Source: Clostridiales bacterium UBA1381 (GTDB taxonomy: Bacteria; Bacillota; Clostridia; UBA1381). From it: a stretch of DNA of 16,303 nucleotides. Within the stretch, counting starts at the first letter, position 1. The number at the start of each line of letters is the position of its first letter. Shown here piece after piece: positions 6,629 through 13,004 of this stretch. The notes under the pieces were generated by a model that saw nothing but the letters and a program-made list of their open reading frames with translations, made no database searches and was not told the origin of the DNA. The stretch is taken from contig DBQZ01000101.1 in NCBI GenBank assembly GCA_002305435.1, positions 3,126-19,428 of the forward strand, given 5' to 3'. A program made the position numbers and the translations under genes.

Positions 6629-8206
6629 TTATTTGTAAACACTGGTGCAGACTCTCTCGTCACGCAGAACCTGATCTCCGGCGGTCGTTTTGCGGTACAG
6701 AACGTATGAAGTGCGTCCGTCGGAAGCGGTTCCGGTAACTACGGAAAGCGAAACGTTGTGAGCCGGCTCATAGGCTGTGCCGGTTATTGTCATGCTGAGC
6801 GTAGAGCCGTTGGCAGAAGCGGAAATTTTTATCGGATAATCCGTATTGTTGCGGAATTTAAAGTCAGGGCCGTAGTCAGCCACTGCCGCATCACGCCCGT
6901 AGGGCAGGTATGATACGGTTTTTGAGTGCGGCGAACGGGTTACGATGTCCAAGTCTGCCAAAAGTACGGTGTTAAACAGCGTTGAGCTTACCTGACAGAC
7001 GCCGCCGCCTATGCCCTGAACTGATTCTCCGTTTACGTACTCTGTGGCCGGCTGGAAGCCGTTGGCCTCAGAACGAAGTCCGACTGTTCCGTTAAAGGAA
7101 AATGTTTCGCCGGGGGCTACGACTGTGCCGTTAAGCTTGCCTGCGGCAATAGCTACGTTCTGTTTTCTGCCTGCTGCAGAGGTGCTGTAGCTGGTGGAAA
7201 AGTTCGACAATTCTGCATTAAACAGCTTTTGTTGAAGCGTGTTTTCCACAACCTCCGGCTGTGATGTGTAAATGGGTATCGTAAACGTTTCACCACTGCT
7301 GTTGCCAGCCTCAAGCAGGGAAGCAGCTTCCTCCTTGTCAAGGTAGCGTCCGGTCTGAGCCGGTACTATGGAAACGGTGTTGTTTTCTACCTTATAGGAA
7401 GCGTTTACGGGGTCACGGTAAACAGCGGCGTCAAGCTCCTCAATTGTGAGAGGCTGCGGCTCTGCCGATTCAAGGCTTACCGGTATATTCTCAAAGGATT
7501 CGTACTGTATATGCCACTTAACCTCGCCCCGGGCAAATTCGGGGGAGTTGTTATAGCCGGCTGTGCCGGGCGTAATTACAGCATTGCTGCCCTCTATGGT
7601 AACAGTGGGCTGTTTCAGCTCGCCATATACCTCCGTGCCAAATTCATTAAGCTTCTGGTCAAGCAGGGCATCATCCACGAAAGCGGAAGGGATTATAACC
7701 TCCGGCCTGAATTTAAGTTGGAGTGCTTTCATCGCATTTTCCACAGCGGAATCGCTTTTTGCCACTTGGAAAGCCTTGTCGGCGGTTTCTTCGGGATTTG
7801 CGCCTATGCCGATCTCATTTCCGTTTATGGTCATCGTCTTGCCCTGGCAGGTTATGGATATATCCTTATTTTCCAGTAGGTAAGTCGCCTTTATGGAATC
7901 TAAAAGCTCATCATACGTAAGGCCGCTGACGTCGAGATTTTCTATGAACACGTTGTCTGCGACCCTGTCTGCGGGAACGGCTTTTAATAGTACGGCTCCC
8001 GTTATGCCGGCTGCCGCTGCCAATACGACCACAGCTGCGCCTGCTGCTATAAGTACACGTTTTAAAATTTTCCTGTCTTTTTTGGCGGGGACATCTTCCG
8101 GCTCATTTTCGGTGTCAAACCTGGGGGTCGGTATGCTGATTTTTTCCGGTTGTTCGGAAACGGCATTTTCTTCGTCTTTTGCAATTTTGTTTTCGGTTTC
8201 AGCCAT
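6629..8206 (-). CDS. VanW family protein, YoaR-like, membrane anchored
   Basis: A 525-residue protein. A charged cytoplasmic N-terminus of about 48 residues ends in KKDRKILKR, followed by one transmembrane helix at about 51-75, so the bulk lies outside the cell. Residues 80-325 look like the paired peptidoglycan-binding-type domains (PG_binding_4) of YoaR relatives. The VanW domain covers about 333-460 and contains the signature GGGVCQVSSTLFN (400-412), then SPHSKTVSYLPYGRDAAVADYG and FRNNTDYPI. The last 40 residues are a short beta-rich tail ending in ERVCTSVYK, common in this family. VanW proteins accompany glycopeptide-resistance clusters, but their activity is unknown and most copies, like this one, have no van genes nearby. 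ATG 8206 follows AGGAGG at 8213-8218 and overlaps the stop of the upstream gene (TAATG). Confidence 0.92.
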   Translation of the reverse strand: MAETENKIAKDEENAVSEQPEKISIPTPRFDTENEPEDVPAKKDRKILKRVLIAAGAAVVVLAAAAGITGAVLLKAVPADRVADNVFIENLDVSGLTYDELLDSIKATYLLENKDISITCQGKTMTINGNEIGIGANPEETADKAFQVAKSDSAVENAMKALQLKFRPEVIIPSAFVDDALLDQKLNEFGTEVYGELKQPTVTIEGSNAVITPGTAGYNNSPEFARGEVKWHIQYESFENIPVSLESAEPQPLTIEELDAAVYRDPVNASYKVENNTVSIVPAQTGRYLDKEEAASLLEAGNSSGETFTIPIYTSQPEVVENTLQQKLFNAELSNFSTSYSTSAAGRKQNVAIAAGKLNGTVVAPGETFSFNGTVGLRSEANGFQPATEYVNGESVQGIGGGVCQVSSTLFNTVLLADLDIVTRSPHSKTVSYLPYGRDAAVADYGPDFKFRNNTDYPIKISASANGSTLSMTITGTAYEPAHNVSLSVVTGTASDGRTSYVLYRKTTAGDQVLRDERVCTSVYK

Positions 8207-8736
8207 TATATATCCTCCTGTTTATAAAATTGTTCAAATTCGTCAAGGTATCTGGAATACGCTTCAAGAAAAGCGGCGATACGAGGGTTAAAGAGCAGAA
8301 GCTTGCTTGTTTTCCTTACGTTGTCTGAGAAAGTACGCTCATATTCCTCTGGAGAAAACGCCAGCGGAAGCGGACATACGCTTTTTGCTCTTGGGTCGTT
8401 TATTATTTCCAATCTGCCGTTTTTGTCAAGATATGGAGTAAGCGGAAATATCCTGCATGATAGCGGCCGCTGATACCTGTCGCAGCTGCCTTTGCAGAAC
8501 AATATCGGCACCCGGTATTCCTTTTCATCAAAGATGTAAGTAAGATCGGAATATTCAACACTGGCCCAGTCAGGCTTTAAAAGCGAAAAAACAGCCTCTT
8601 CGCCGGGGAATAAAAACATCCCGGAATCATCGCCACGGCAGCAAGCCCTGCCGCAGGCTTTTCCGCAGTCGAATGGCACCGGTGTTGCATCGTCAAAAAG
8701 ACGGTAAAGTTGCAGATATAAATATGCAGCGTTCAT
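8206..8736 (-). CDS. Cysteine-cluster protein, YkgJ-like putative metal-binding protein
   Basis: A 176-residue soluble protein with no signal peptide. Its cysteines form two groups: C24, C28, C32 and C33 in DCGKACGRACCRGDD, and C81, C85, C94 and C121 in FCKGSCDRYQRPLSCRIFP and SVCPL. The RPLSCRIFPLTPYLDKNG block is the strongest family mark. It resembles the YkgJ/UPF0153 'zinc or iron chelating' families, where C--C---C clusters are thought to hold zinc or an iron-sulfur centre; the function is not known. It is the first gene of a two-gene operon and overlaps the VanW gene by one base (TAATG), so the partners are probably made together. Protein boundaries look complete. An alternative name would be 'hypothetical protein', since the assignment rests on the cysteine pattern. 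Confidence 0.72.
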   Translation of the reverse strand: MNAAYLYLQLYRLFDDATPVPFDCGKACGRACCRGDDSGMFLFPGEEAVFSLLKPDWASVEYSDLTYIFDEKEYRVPILFCKGSCDRYQRPLSCRIFPLTPYLDKNGRLEIINDPRAKSVCPLPLAFSPEEYERTFSDNVRKTSKLLLFNPRIAAFLEAYSRYLDEFEQFYKQEDI

Positions 8737-8767
8737 ACAGCAGCTCCTTGTAAAATCAACTATGTAT

Positions 8768-8796
8768 AGTATAGCATATCAAACTGTTTGCCGCAA
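8768..8796 (-). promoter_or_regulatory. Promoter of the cysteine-cluster/VanW operon
   Basis: On the minus strand, TTGCGG (8796-8791), a 17-nt spacer and TATACT (8773-8768), with TG two bases before the -10 as an extended element. A-rich sequence just upstream of the -35 (8804-8814) could act as an UP element. It lies 32 nt before the start codon at 8736. Confidence 0.72.
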
Positions 8797-8805
8797 GCAC
8801 GGCAA
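8788..8805. repeat. Inverted repeat overlapping the -35 box
   Basis: TTGCCG (8788-8793) and CGGCAA (8800-8805) are perfect complements around a 6-nt centre. The left arm covers part of the -35 of the minus-strand promoter, so this is a candidate operator. There is no T-run in either direction, which argues against a terminator. Confidence 0.6.
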
Positions 8806-8837
8806 AACAAAAAATTCAACGAATTGATAATACAGTT

Positions 8838-8866
8838 TTTGTCAAAAATCCGTTTTATTTGACAAA
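8838..8866. repeat. Inverted repeat TTTGTCAAA / TTTGACAAA
   Basis: Nine perfect complementary pairs (8838-8846 with 8858-8866) around an 11-nt centre. The right arm contains a perfect TTGACA on the plus strand and the left arm contains TTGACA on the minus strand. This could be an operator or a pair of promoter boxes. Confidence 0.65.
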
Positions 8867-8887
8867 CAAGTATTTTTGTGATAACAT
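8859..8887 (+). promoter_or_regulatory. Candidate plus-strand promoter antisense to the DUF4364 gene
   Basis: TTGACA at 8859-8864 (perfect consensus), a 17-nt spacer and TAACAT at 8882-8887, with TG at 8879-8880 (extended -10). Transcription would start near 8894 and run into the DUF4364 gene in antisense. No plus-strand gene follows; an ATG at 8892 opens only an 18-codon frame. It is supported by the boxes alone. Confidence 0.4.
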
Positions 8888-8898
8888 ATATATGTTAT
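8881..8898. repeat. 18-bp perfect palindrome at the DUF4364 stop codon
   Basis: ATAACATATATATGTTAT reads identically on both strands. It contains the -10 of the plus-strand candidate promoter and the stop codon of the DUF4364 gene (8895-8897). It is all A/T apart from one C/G pair and lacks a T-run, so an operator is more likely than a terminator. Confidence 0.7.
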
Positions 8899-9512
8899 TG
8901 GTTAGGGGATTTGTTATTGCCCCTGTAGTACATATCGTCCGGGAATAATGATGAGGTATCCTCATCATTATTGTATGCCGTAAGCTCAAGCATTACCGAC
9001 TGATATATTTCATCAGGATTTTCACGGAACCGCTTTAAAATCCGTTCGGCCTGCTTTTTTGAGCCGGCGTAGAAATTTATGCTCATCATCTGTGTTCCGT
9101 CATCATCGTATAGGGAACATTCCACTGCAAATTCCCCTTTTCGCACAGGAACAATACCGCCACGCACCCGTTTTTTTCGTGCCTCCTCAGCAAGCAGAGG
9201 TTTGATGTCCTCAAGGATGGGATCGCGGATATATTTTGGTATTTCTTTGCGGAACACCTCAGCCGAATGGCGGCCGCGATCGAGTATCTCGTAGATAGTT
9301 CGGTTTTCTGCGTTACGGTATGATTTTATATGGTCGGTTTTTGTGAGATTGTCAAGCGCTATCATCATCGTGCCGAAATTTATATTGCAGTTGTTGTGTA
9401 TCAGCTGTTCGAGAAACTGCTGAGTTACCGGCCTGTTGAGACTGTTTAGCGTAAATAGTATAATCAGCTGTATCTGGACAAAATCATCGATCTCACGGTC
9501 GTAAATCATCAT
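8895..9512 (-). CDS. DUF4364 family protein, winged-helix regulator-like
   Basis: A 205-residue cytoplasmic protein. The opening (DFVQIQLIILFTLNSLNRPVTQQFLEQLI) and the helix-turn-helix-like region to about residue 65 are typical of the clostridial DUF4364 family. That N-terminus has a winged-helix fold and suggests DNA binding. Residues 66-80 (RNAENRTIYEILDRGR) look like the wing and following helix. Residues 80-190 form the family's conserved second domain, with the REEP-like basic stretch EEARKKRVRGG near 107-117. The C-terminus is acidic then Asn-rich. The role is unknown. It is a single-gene unit with its own promoter, divergent from rnhB and upstream of an intergenic region rich in palindromes that it could itself recognise. 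The start may be either of two adjacent ATGs (9512 or 9509). Confidence 0.85.
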   Translation of the reverse strand: MMIYDREIDDFVQIQLIILFTLNSLNRPVTQQFLEQLIHNNCNINFGTMMIALDNLTKTDHIKSYRNAENRTIYEILDRGRHSAEVFRKEIPKYIRDPILEDIKPLLAEEARKKRVRGGIVPVRKGEFAVECSLYDDDGTQMMSINFYAGSKKQAERILKRFRENPDEIYQSVMLELTAYNNDEDTSSLFPDDMYYRGNNKSPNQ

Positions 9513-9530
9513 TTTTAATCACCCGATAAC

Positions 9531-9559
9531 AGTATACCATAACTTCTGAAAAAAAGCAA
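9531..9559 (-). promoter_or_regulatory. Promoter of the DUF4364 gene
   Basis: Minus strand: TTGCTT (9559-9554), 17-nt spacer, TATACT (9536-9531), with TGG directly before the -10 as an extended element. The leader would be only about 12 nt long. Confidence 0.65.
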
Positions 9560-9616
9560 ATGAAATATTTAAGACATATCTGTGAAATTCACGGCATTTT
9601 AGAAAGGAGGAGCTTT

Positions 9617-10267
9617 ATGGCGGCGGTGAAATTATCCATAGAAGAGGAAAAAATGCGCCTGCATGAAATGAGCGTATTCGAGATAGAATACAGGAAGAAA
9701 GGGTTTTGCTCAATAGCCGGAGTTGACGAAGCCGGCAGAGGGCCGCTTGCGGGGCCTGTATATGCGGCGGCTGTAGTATTGGGGGAAAACACGCTGATAC
9801 CGGGGCTTAACGATTCTAAAAAACTGTCCGAAAAAAGGCGGGAGGAATTGTACGAAAAAATAACGGCGGAGGCGGTTTCTTATGCGGTGGCAGCTGTGGA
9901 TGAGAATGTCATAGATGAGATAAACATCCTAAATGCGACATTGCTTGCTATGAAAACGGCGGTTGATAAATTGAGCGTAAAACCGGATTTTATCTTTATC
10001 GACGGAAACCGTGGCTGTGAGATGGGAGCGCCGCATATAACTATCGTAAAGGGGGATGCAAAAAGCGTATCCGTTGCGGCAGCCTCGATATTGGCGAAGG
10101 TATCCCGTGACCGCTATATGAAAAAGCTGGCGGAAGAATATCCGCAGTACGGCTTTGAAAAGCACAAGGGTTACGGCACAAAGGCACACATAGACGCTAT
10201 ACGAAAGTACGGTCCCTGTCCGGTACATAGGAAGTCATTTCTAAATAAGATATTGGGGAATTTATAA
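9617..10267 (+). CDS. rnhB: Ribonuclease HII
   Basis: A 216-residue enzyme that cuts the RNA strand of RNA/DNA hybrids and removes single ribonucleotides from DNA. The four metal-binding acids are present: D37 and E38 in GVDEAGRGPLAGP, D129 in FIDGNRG, and D147 in KGDAKSVSVAAASILAKVSRD. The motif LNDSKKLSEKRRE is also characteristic. I chose ATG 9617 because AAAGGAGG lies 6 nt upstream (9603-9610). The in-frame ATG at 9560 would add 19 residues, would translate the ribosome site, and overlaps the divergent promoter. The leading 30 residues before the catalytic core are normal for Firmicutes RNase HII. The stop overlaps the next gene as TAATG, and rnhB next to a yraN-family gene is a widespread arrangement. 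Confidence 0.96.
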   Translation: MAAVKLSIEEEKMRLHEMSVFEIEYRKKGFCSIAGVDEAGRGPLAGPVYAAAVVLGENTLIPGLNDSKKLSEKRREELYEKITAEAVSYAVAAVDENVIDEINILNATLLAMKTAVDKLSVKPDFIFIDGNRGCEMGAPHITIVKGDAKSVSVAAASILAKVSRDRYMKKLAEEYPQYGFEKHKGYGTKAHIDAIRKYGPCPVHRKSFLNKILGNL

Positions 10268-10638
10268 TGAATACGAAGCAGATAGGCGATATGGGTGAAG
10301 AAGCTGCGGTAAATCATCTTAAAAAGAGGGGGCTTGATATAATCTGCCGCCAGTATCATGCTGCAAACGGGGAGATAGATATAATTGCCGCCGACGGCGA
10401 TATGACGGTATTTGCAGAGGTAAAGACCAGGCGATATGACAGCTGGGGACGTCCCGGGGAATTTGTCGGGCGTACAAAGCAGAGACATCTTTTGATGGCG
10501 GCGCTTGAATATATGGGAGAGAGGGAAATGAGCGCCCGCTTTGATGTTATAGAGGTAATGTATGAGCTAAGCTATGGGAGAATGCTGATAAAGGAGATAA
10601 ACTGGATAAGGAACGCTTTTGAGGGCGGGGAAATATGA
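10267..10638 (+). CDS. YraN family (UPF0102) endonuclease-like protein
   Basis: A 123-residue protein with the restriction-endonuclease-like fold seen in the UPF0102 group. Visible are the N-terminal helix GDMGEEAAVNHLKKRG (7-22), the acid pair in NGEIDIIA (34-41), and the E51-V-K53 of FAEVKTRR, which together form the D/E-x-K type metal site. The closing FDVIEV (92-97) is also standard. The family is near universal and often adjacent to rnhB, as here, but its substrate is unsettled; a role in Holliday-junction or stalled-replication processing has been suggested. It overlaps rnhB by one base and is followed within 24 nt by the dipeptidase gene, so a single transcript is likely. Confidence 0.93.
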   Translation: MNTKQIGDMGEEAAVNHLKKRGLDIICRQYHAANGEIDIIAADGDMTVFAEVKTRRYDSWGRPGEFVGRTKQRHLLMAALEYMGEREMSARFDVIEVMYELSYGRMLIKEINWIRNAFEGGEI

Positions 10639-10662
10639 TATTACAGCGAAAGGAGAGTGCAT

Positions 10663-11577
10663 TTGGTGATAATAGCAGATACCCACTGCGATACACTGTG
10701 CCGTATACTTGACGAGGGCGGGGGTTTGGCAGAGGGAGAGTTTAATGTTACACTGGAGAAGATGGCATGGTATGAACATTATACCCAAGTGTTTGCCTGC
10801 TTCATTGATCCTATATACAAATCAAACGCCAAGGGGCGATGTATCCGGCTGATAGAGGAATTTTATCGTCAGACCGCCCTTTGCAATATGGCAGTTTGCA
10901 GAAGCGGAAAAGATATAATAGAAGCACGCAAAAACCATATCCCGGCTGCGATGCTCAGCATAGAGGGCGGGGAAGCAATAGAGAGCCTCGGCGATTTAGA
11001 GCTTTATTCCCGCTTAGGCGTGAAGATGATTGCACTTACGTGGAATTACGACAACCACATAGCCGGCGGAGTTTTCGGAAACGCAGGGCTGAGCCGGTTT
11101 GGCAGGGATGTTGTGCGGAGAATGAATGAGTTACATATTGCAGTTGACGTATCGCATCTTAACGAACGGTCGTTCTGGGATGTTATGGAAGTAACGAACG
11201 CCAGACCGATAGCATCACATTCTTCTTCATTTAGCGTATGCGCCCATAAGCGGAATCTTACAGATGAGCAATTCTCTGAAATAGTAAGCCGCAGCGGATA
11301 CGTTGGGATAAACATTTATCCGGTGTTTTTAAACGGTACGAAAAATGCGGATACAGACGATGTATTGCGGCACATAGACCGCTTTTTGGAGCTTGGCGGA
11401 GAGGATACGATTGGGATTGGCGCAGACTTTGACGGGGTGGACTGTTTGCCGGAGGGGCTTTGCGGCTGTGATAGGATCGGGAGTCTGTTTGAGAAAATGG
11501 ATAGGCTCGGATATTCAAAAACAGTTATGGAAAAGATTGCTTATGGTAATTTCGACAGAATGACAGCGAATATTTGA
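10663..11577 (+). CDS. Membrane dipeptidase, peptidase family M19 (renal dipeptidase type)
   Basis: A protein of about 304 residues, the usual length for bacterial M19 enzymes. These are binuclear zinc enzymes that cleave dipeptides, including some with D-residues. All metal ligands are visible (numbered from TTG 10663): H8 and D10 in DTHCDT, bridging E101 in SIEGGE, H165 in DVSHLNERSFWD, H186 in IASHSSS, and D255 in GADFDGVD. The spacing of the last three (21 and 69 residues) matches the mammalian enzyme. There is no signal peptide, so the protein is cytoplasmic despite the family name. Start choice: AAAGGAG ends at 10655, leaving 7 nt to TTG 10663 and 10 nt to GTG 10666. The GTG at 10657 is only one base away and is unlikely. 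It closes the rnhB operon; no clear terminator follows. Confidence 0.93.
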   Translation: MVIIADTHCDTLCRILDEGGGLAEGEFNVTLEKMAWYEHYTQVFACFIDPIYKSNAKGRCIRLIEEFYRQTALCNMAVCRSGKDIIEARKNHIPAAMLSIEGGEAIESLGDLELYSRLGVKMIALTWNYDNHIAGGVFGNAGLSRFGRDVVRRMNELHIAVDVSHLNERSFWDVMEVTNARPIASHSSSFSVCAHKRNLTDEQFSEIVSRSGYVGINIYPVFLNGTKNADTDDVLRHIDRFLELGGEDTIGIGADFDGVDCLPEGLCGCDRIGSLFEKMDRLGYSKTVMEKIAYGNFDRMTANI

Positions 11578-11621
11578 ATAAAATTTGTACACTGATTTTT
11601 GAATTTTTTTAATCTTTTCTC

Positions 11622-11650
11622 TTGCAATTTACAGGAAAATGTTGTATCAT
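11622..11650 (+). promoter_or_regulatory. Promoter of the aminotransferase gene
   Basis: TTGCAA at 11622-11627, a 17-nt spacer and TATCAT at 11645-11650, placing the start of transcription near 11657 and giving a leader of about 80 nt. Confidence 0.7.
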
Positions 11651-11691
11651 ATTTATAAAATCTCAAAAGAAAATGAATATTGGTGAGTTTC

Positions 11692-11706
11692 GGAAATTCA
11701 ATTTCC
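11692..11706. repeat. 15-bp palindrome in the aminotransferase leader
   Basis: GGAAATT (11692-11698), a single central C and AATTTCC (11700-11706) are perfect complements. It lies about 35 nt downstream of the predicted transcription start and 31 nt before the start codon. It could be an operator or a small RNA hairpin. Confidence 0.55.
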
Positions 11707-11737
11707 CAAACAAACAAAGATTATGGAGGAATGTTCA

Positions 11738-12925
11738 ATGATATCAAAAAAAGTATCGTCAATAACGCCGTCACCGACACTTTCGATTGACAGCAAATTC
11801 AAAGCGATGAAAGCAAATGGAGAGGATGTTGTAGGTTTCGGAGCGGGCGAACCTGATTTTGATACTCCCAAGCATATATGCGATGCGGCGGTAGAAGCGA
11901 TAAAGAACGGACAGACACGTTATACCCCGGCAGCGGGAACATTGAAGCTGCGCCGTGCCGTAGCCGATAAATTCAAAAGAGACAACGGCCTTGACTATAC
12001 TCCGGAGCAGATCGTTGTATCAAACGGAGCAAAGCATTCTTTGGTAAATGCGTTCATGGCTATCTGCAATCCCGGAGATGAAGTTATTATACCGGCTCCT
12101 TACTGGGTAAGCTACCCGGAAATGGTAAAGCTGGCTGACGGTGTGCCGGTATTCCTGCATACAACCGAGGATCATCACTTCAAGGCTACAGCCGAGGAAT
12201 TTGAAGCTCTGGTTACAGATAAGACGAGGGCTATTCTTTTAAACAGCCCGTCAAACCCGACAGGCATGATTTACACAGAGGATGAGCTTCGTGCTATTGC
12301 AGAAGTAGCGGTAAAACATAACCTGTATGTGGTATCCGATGAGATATATGAGCATCTTATATATGAAGGAAAGCATGTAAGCATTGCCTCCTTCAATGAA
12401 AAGATAAAGGATTTGACAATAGTTGTAAATGGCGTTTCAAAGACGTATGCAATGACTGGCTGGAGAATAGGTTTTACAGCTTCAAATACAGCGCTTGCCA
12501 AGGCTATGGGAGCCGTACAGTCGCACGCAGCTTCAAACCCGAATTCGATAGCGCAGGAAGCTGCATATGCAGCGCTTGAAGGCGGGCTTGAATGTGCAGA
12601 AGAAATGAAGAAGGAATTTTTAAAGCGCCGCAATTACATGGTGGAAACTATCAATTCCATAGACGGTGTATCCTGTATTATGCCGCACGGCGCATTCTAT
12701 ATAATGATGAACATCGGCCGCCTGTTTGGCAAAACAATCGGCGGTGTGAAGATAAACAATGCGGATGATTTTGCGGAAGCATTTTTGAATCAGCAGAAGG
12801 TAGCGGTTGTTCCGGGAACCGGATTTGCAGCTCCCGAATACGTTCGCTGGTCGTATGCAACCAGTATGGAAAACTGCAGGGAGGGTCTTGAAAGACTGAA
12901 AAAATTCCTTGCAAATGTCGAATAA
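11738..12925 (+). CDS. aspB: Pyridoxal-phosphate-dependent aspartate aminotransferase, AspB-like
   Basis: A 395-residue fold-type I aminotransferase of the class I family. It is close in pattern to B. subtilis AspB (SPTLSIDSKFKAMKANG, GAGEPDFDTP, PYWVSYPEMVKLADGVPV). It should transfer amino groups between aspartate and 2-oxoglutarate. Key residues: N173 in SPSNPTG, D201 in SDEIYEH contacting the pyridine nitrogen, the Schiff-base K235 in VNGVSKTYAMTGWRIG, and R370 in YVRWSYATS for the substrate carboxylate. I chose ATG 11738 because GGAGGA lies at 11726-11730, 7-8 nt upstream; the in-frame ATG 11723 sits in front of that site. Related enzymes can prefer aromatic or other acceptors, so the exact substrate is a family inference. 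It is a single-gene unit between its own promoter and the hairpin at 12938. Confidence 0.93.
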   Translation: MISKKVSSITPSPTLSIDSKFKAMKANGEDVVGFGAGEPDFDTPKHICDAAVEAIKNGQTRYTPAAGTLKLRRAVADKFKRDNGLDYTPEQIVVSNGAKHSLVNAFMAICNPGDEVIIPAPYWVSYPEMVKLADGVPVFLHTTEDHHFKATAEEFEALVTDKTRAILLNSPSNPTGMIYTEDELRAIAEVAVKHNLYVVSDEIYEHLIYEGKHVSIASFNEKIKDLTIVVNGVSKTYAMTGWRIGFTASNTALAKAMGAVQSHAASNPNSIAQEAAYAALEGGLECAEEMKKEFLKRRNYMVETINSIDGVSCIMPHGAFYIMMNIGRLFGKTIGGVKINNADDFAEAFLNQQKVAVVPGTGFAAPEYVRWSYATSMENCREGLERLKKFLANVE

Positions 12926-12937
12926 TTGTGTTATACT
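12909..12937 (+). promoter_or_regulatory. Strong promoter of the protease / sigma-factor unit
   Basis: TTGCAA at 12909-12914, a 17-nt spacer and TATACT at 12932-12937, with TG at 12929-12930 (extended -10). The -35 lies within the last codons of the aminotransferase gene. Transcription would begin near 12944, inside the left arm of the following hairpin. Confidence 0.75.
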
Positions 12938-12976
12938 ACAAACACGGGGGAGGGCTTGACCTTCTCCCGTGTTTGT
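12938..12976 (+). terminator. Long hairpin after aspB: weak terminator and/or 5'-end stem of the next mRNA
   Basis: ACAAACACGGG (12938-12948) pairs perfectly with CCCGTGTTTGT (12966-12976), and six further pairs (two of them G-U) leave a 5-nt loop CTTGA. For read-through from aspB this is a stable stem followed by U-rich TTTGTAATATT rather than a true T-run, so termination may be partial. For the promoter at 12909 most of the same stem would form the very 5' end of the transcript. Confidence 0.6.
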
Positions 12977-13004
12977 AATATTAGGAAAAAAAGAAGGGCG
13001 TACA

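Noticed and set aside
7511..8291. Several overlapping plus-strand open frames opposite the VanW gene
   Set aside because: They are shadows: low-complexity or unrecognisable products, no ribosome sites, and the minus-strand gene has a clear family match throughout.
8892..8948. Short 18-codon plus-strand frame after the candidate antisense promoter
   Set aside because: The ATG would sit at or before the predicted transcript start, there is no ribosome site, and the frame is antisense to the DUF4364 gene.
9560..9616. Upstream ATG extension of rnhB
   Set aside because: It lacks a ribosome site, would translate through AAAGGAGG, and adds residues not seen in RNase HII.
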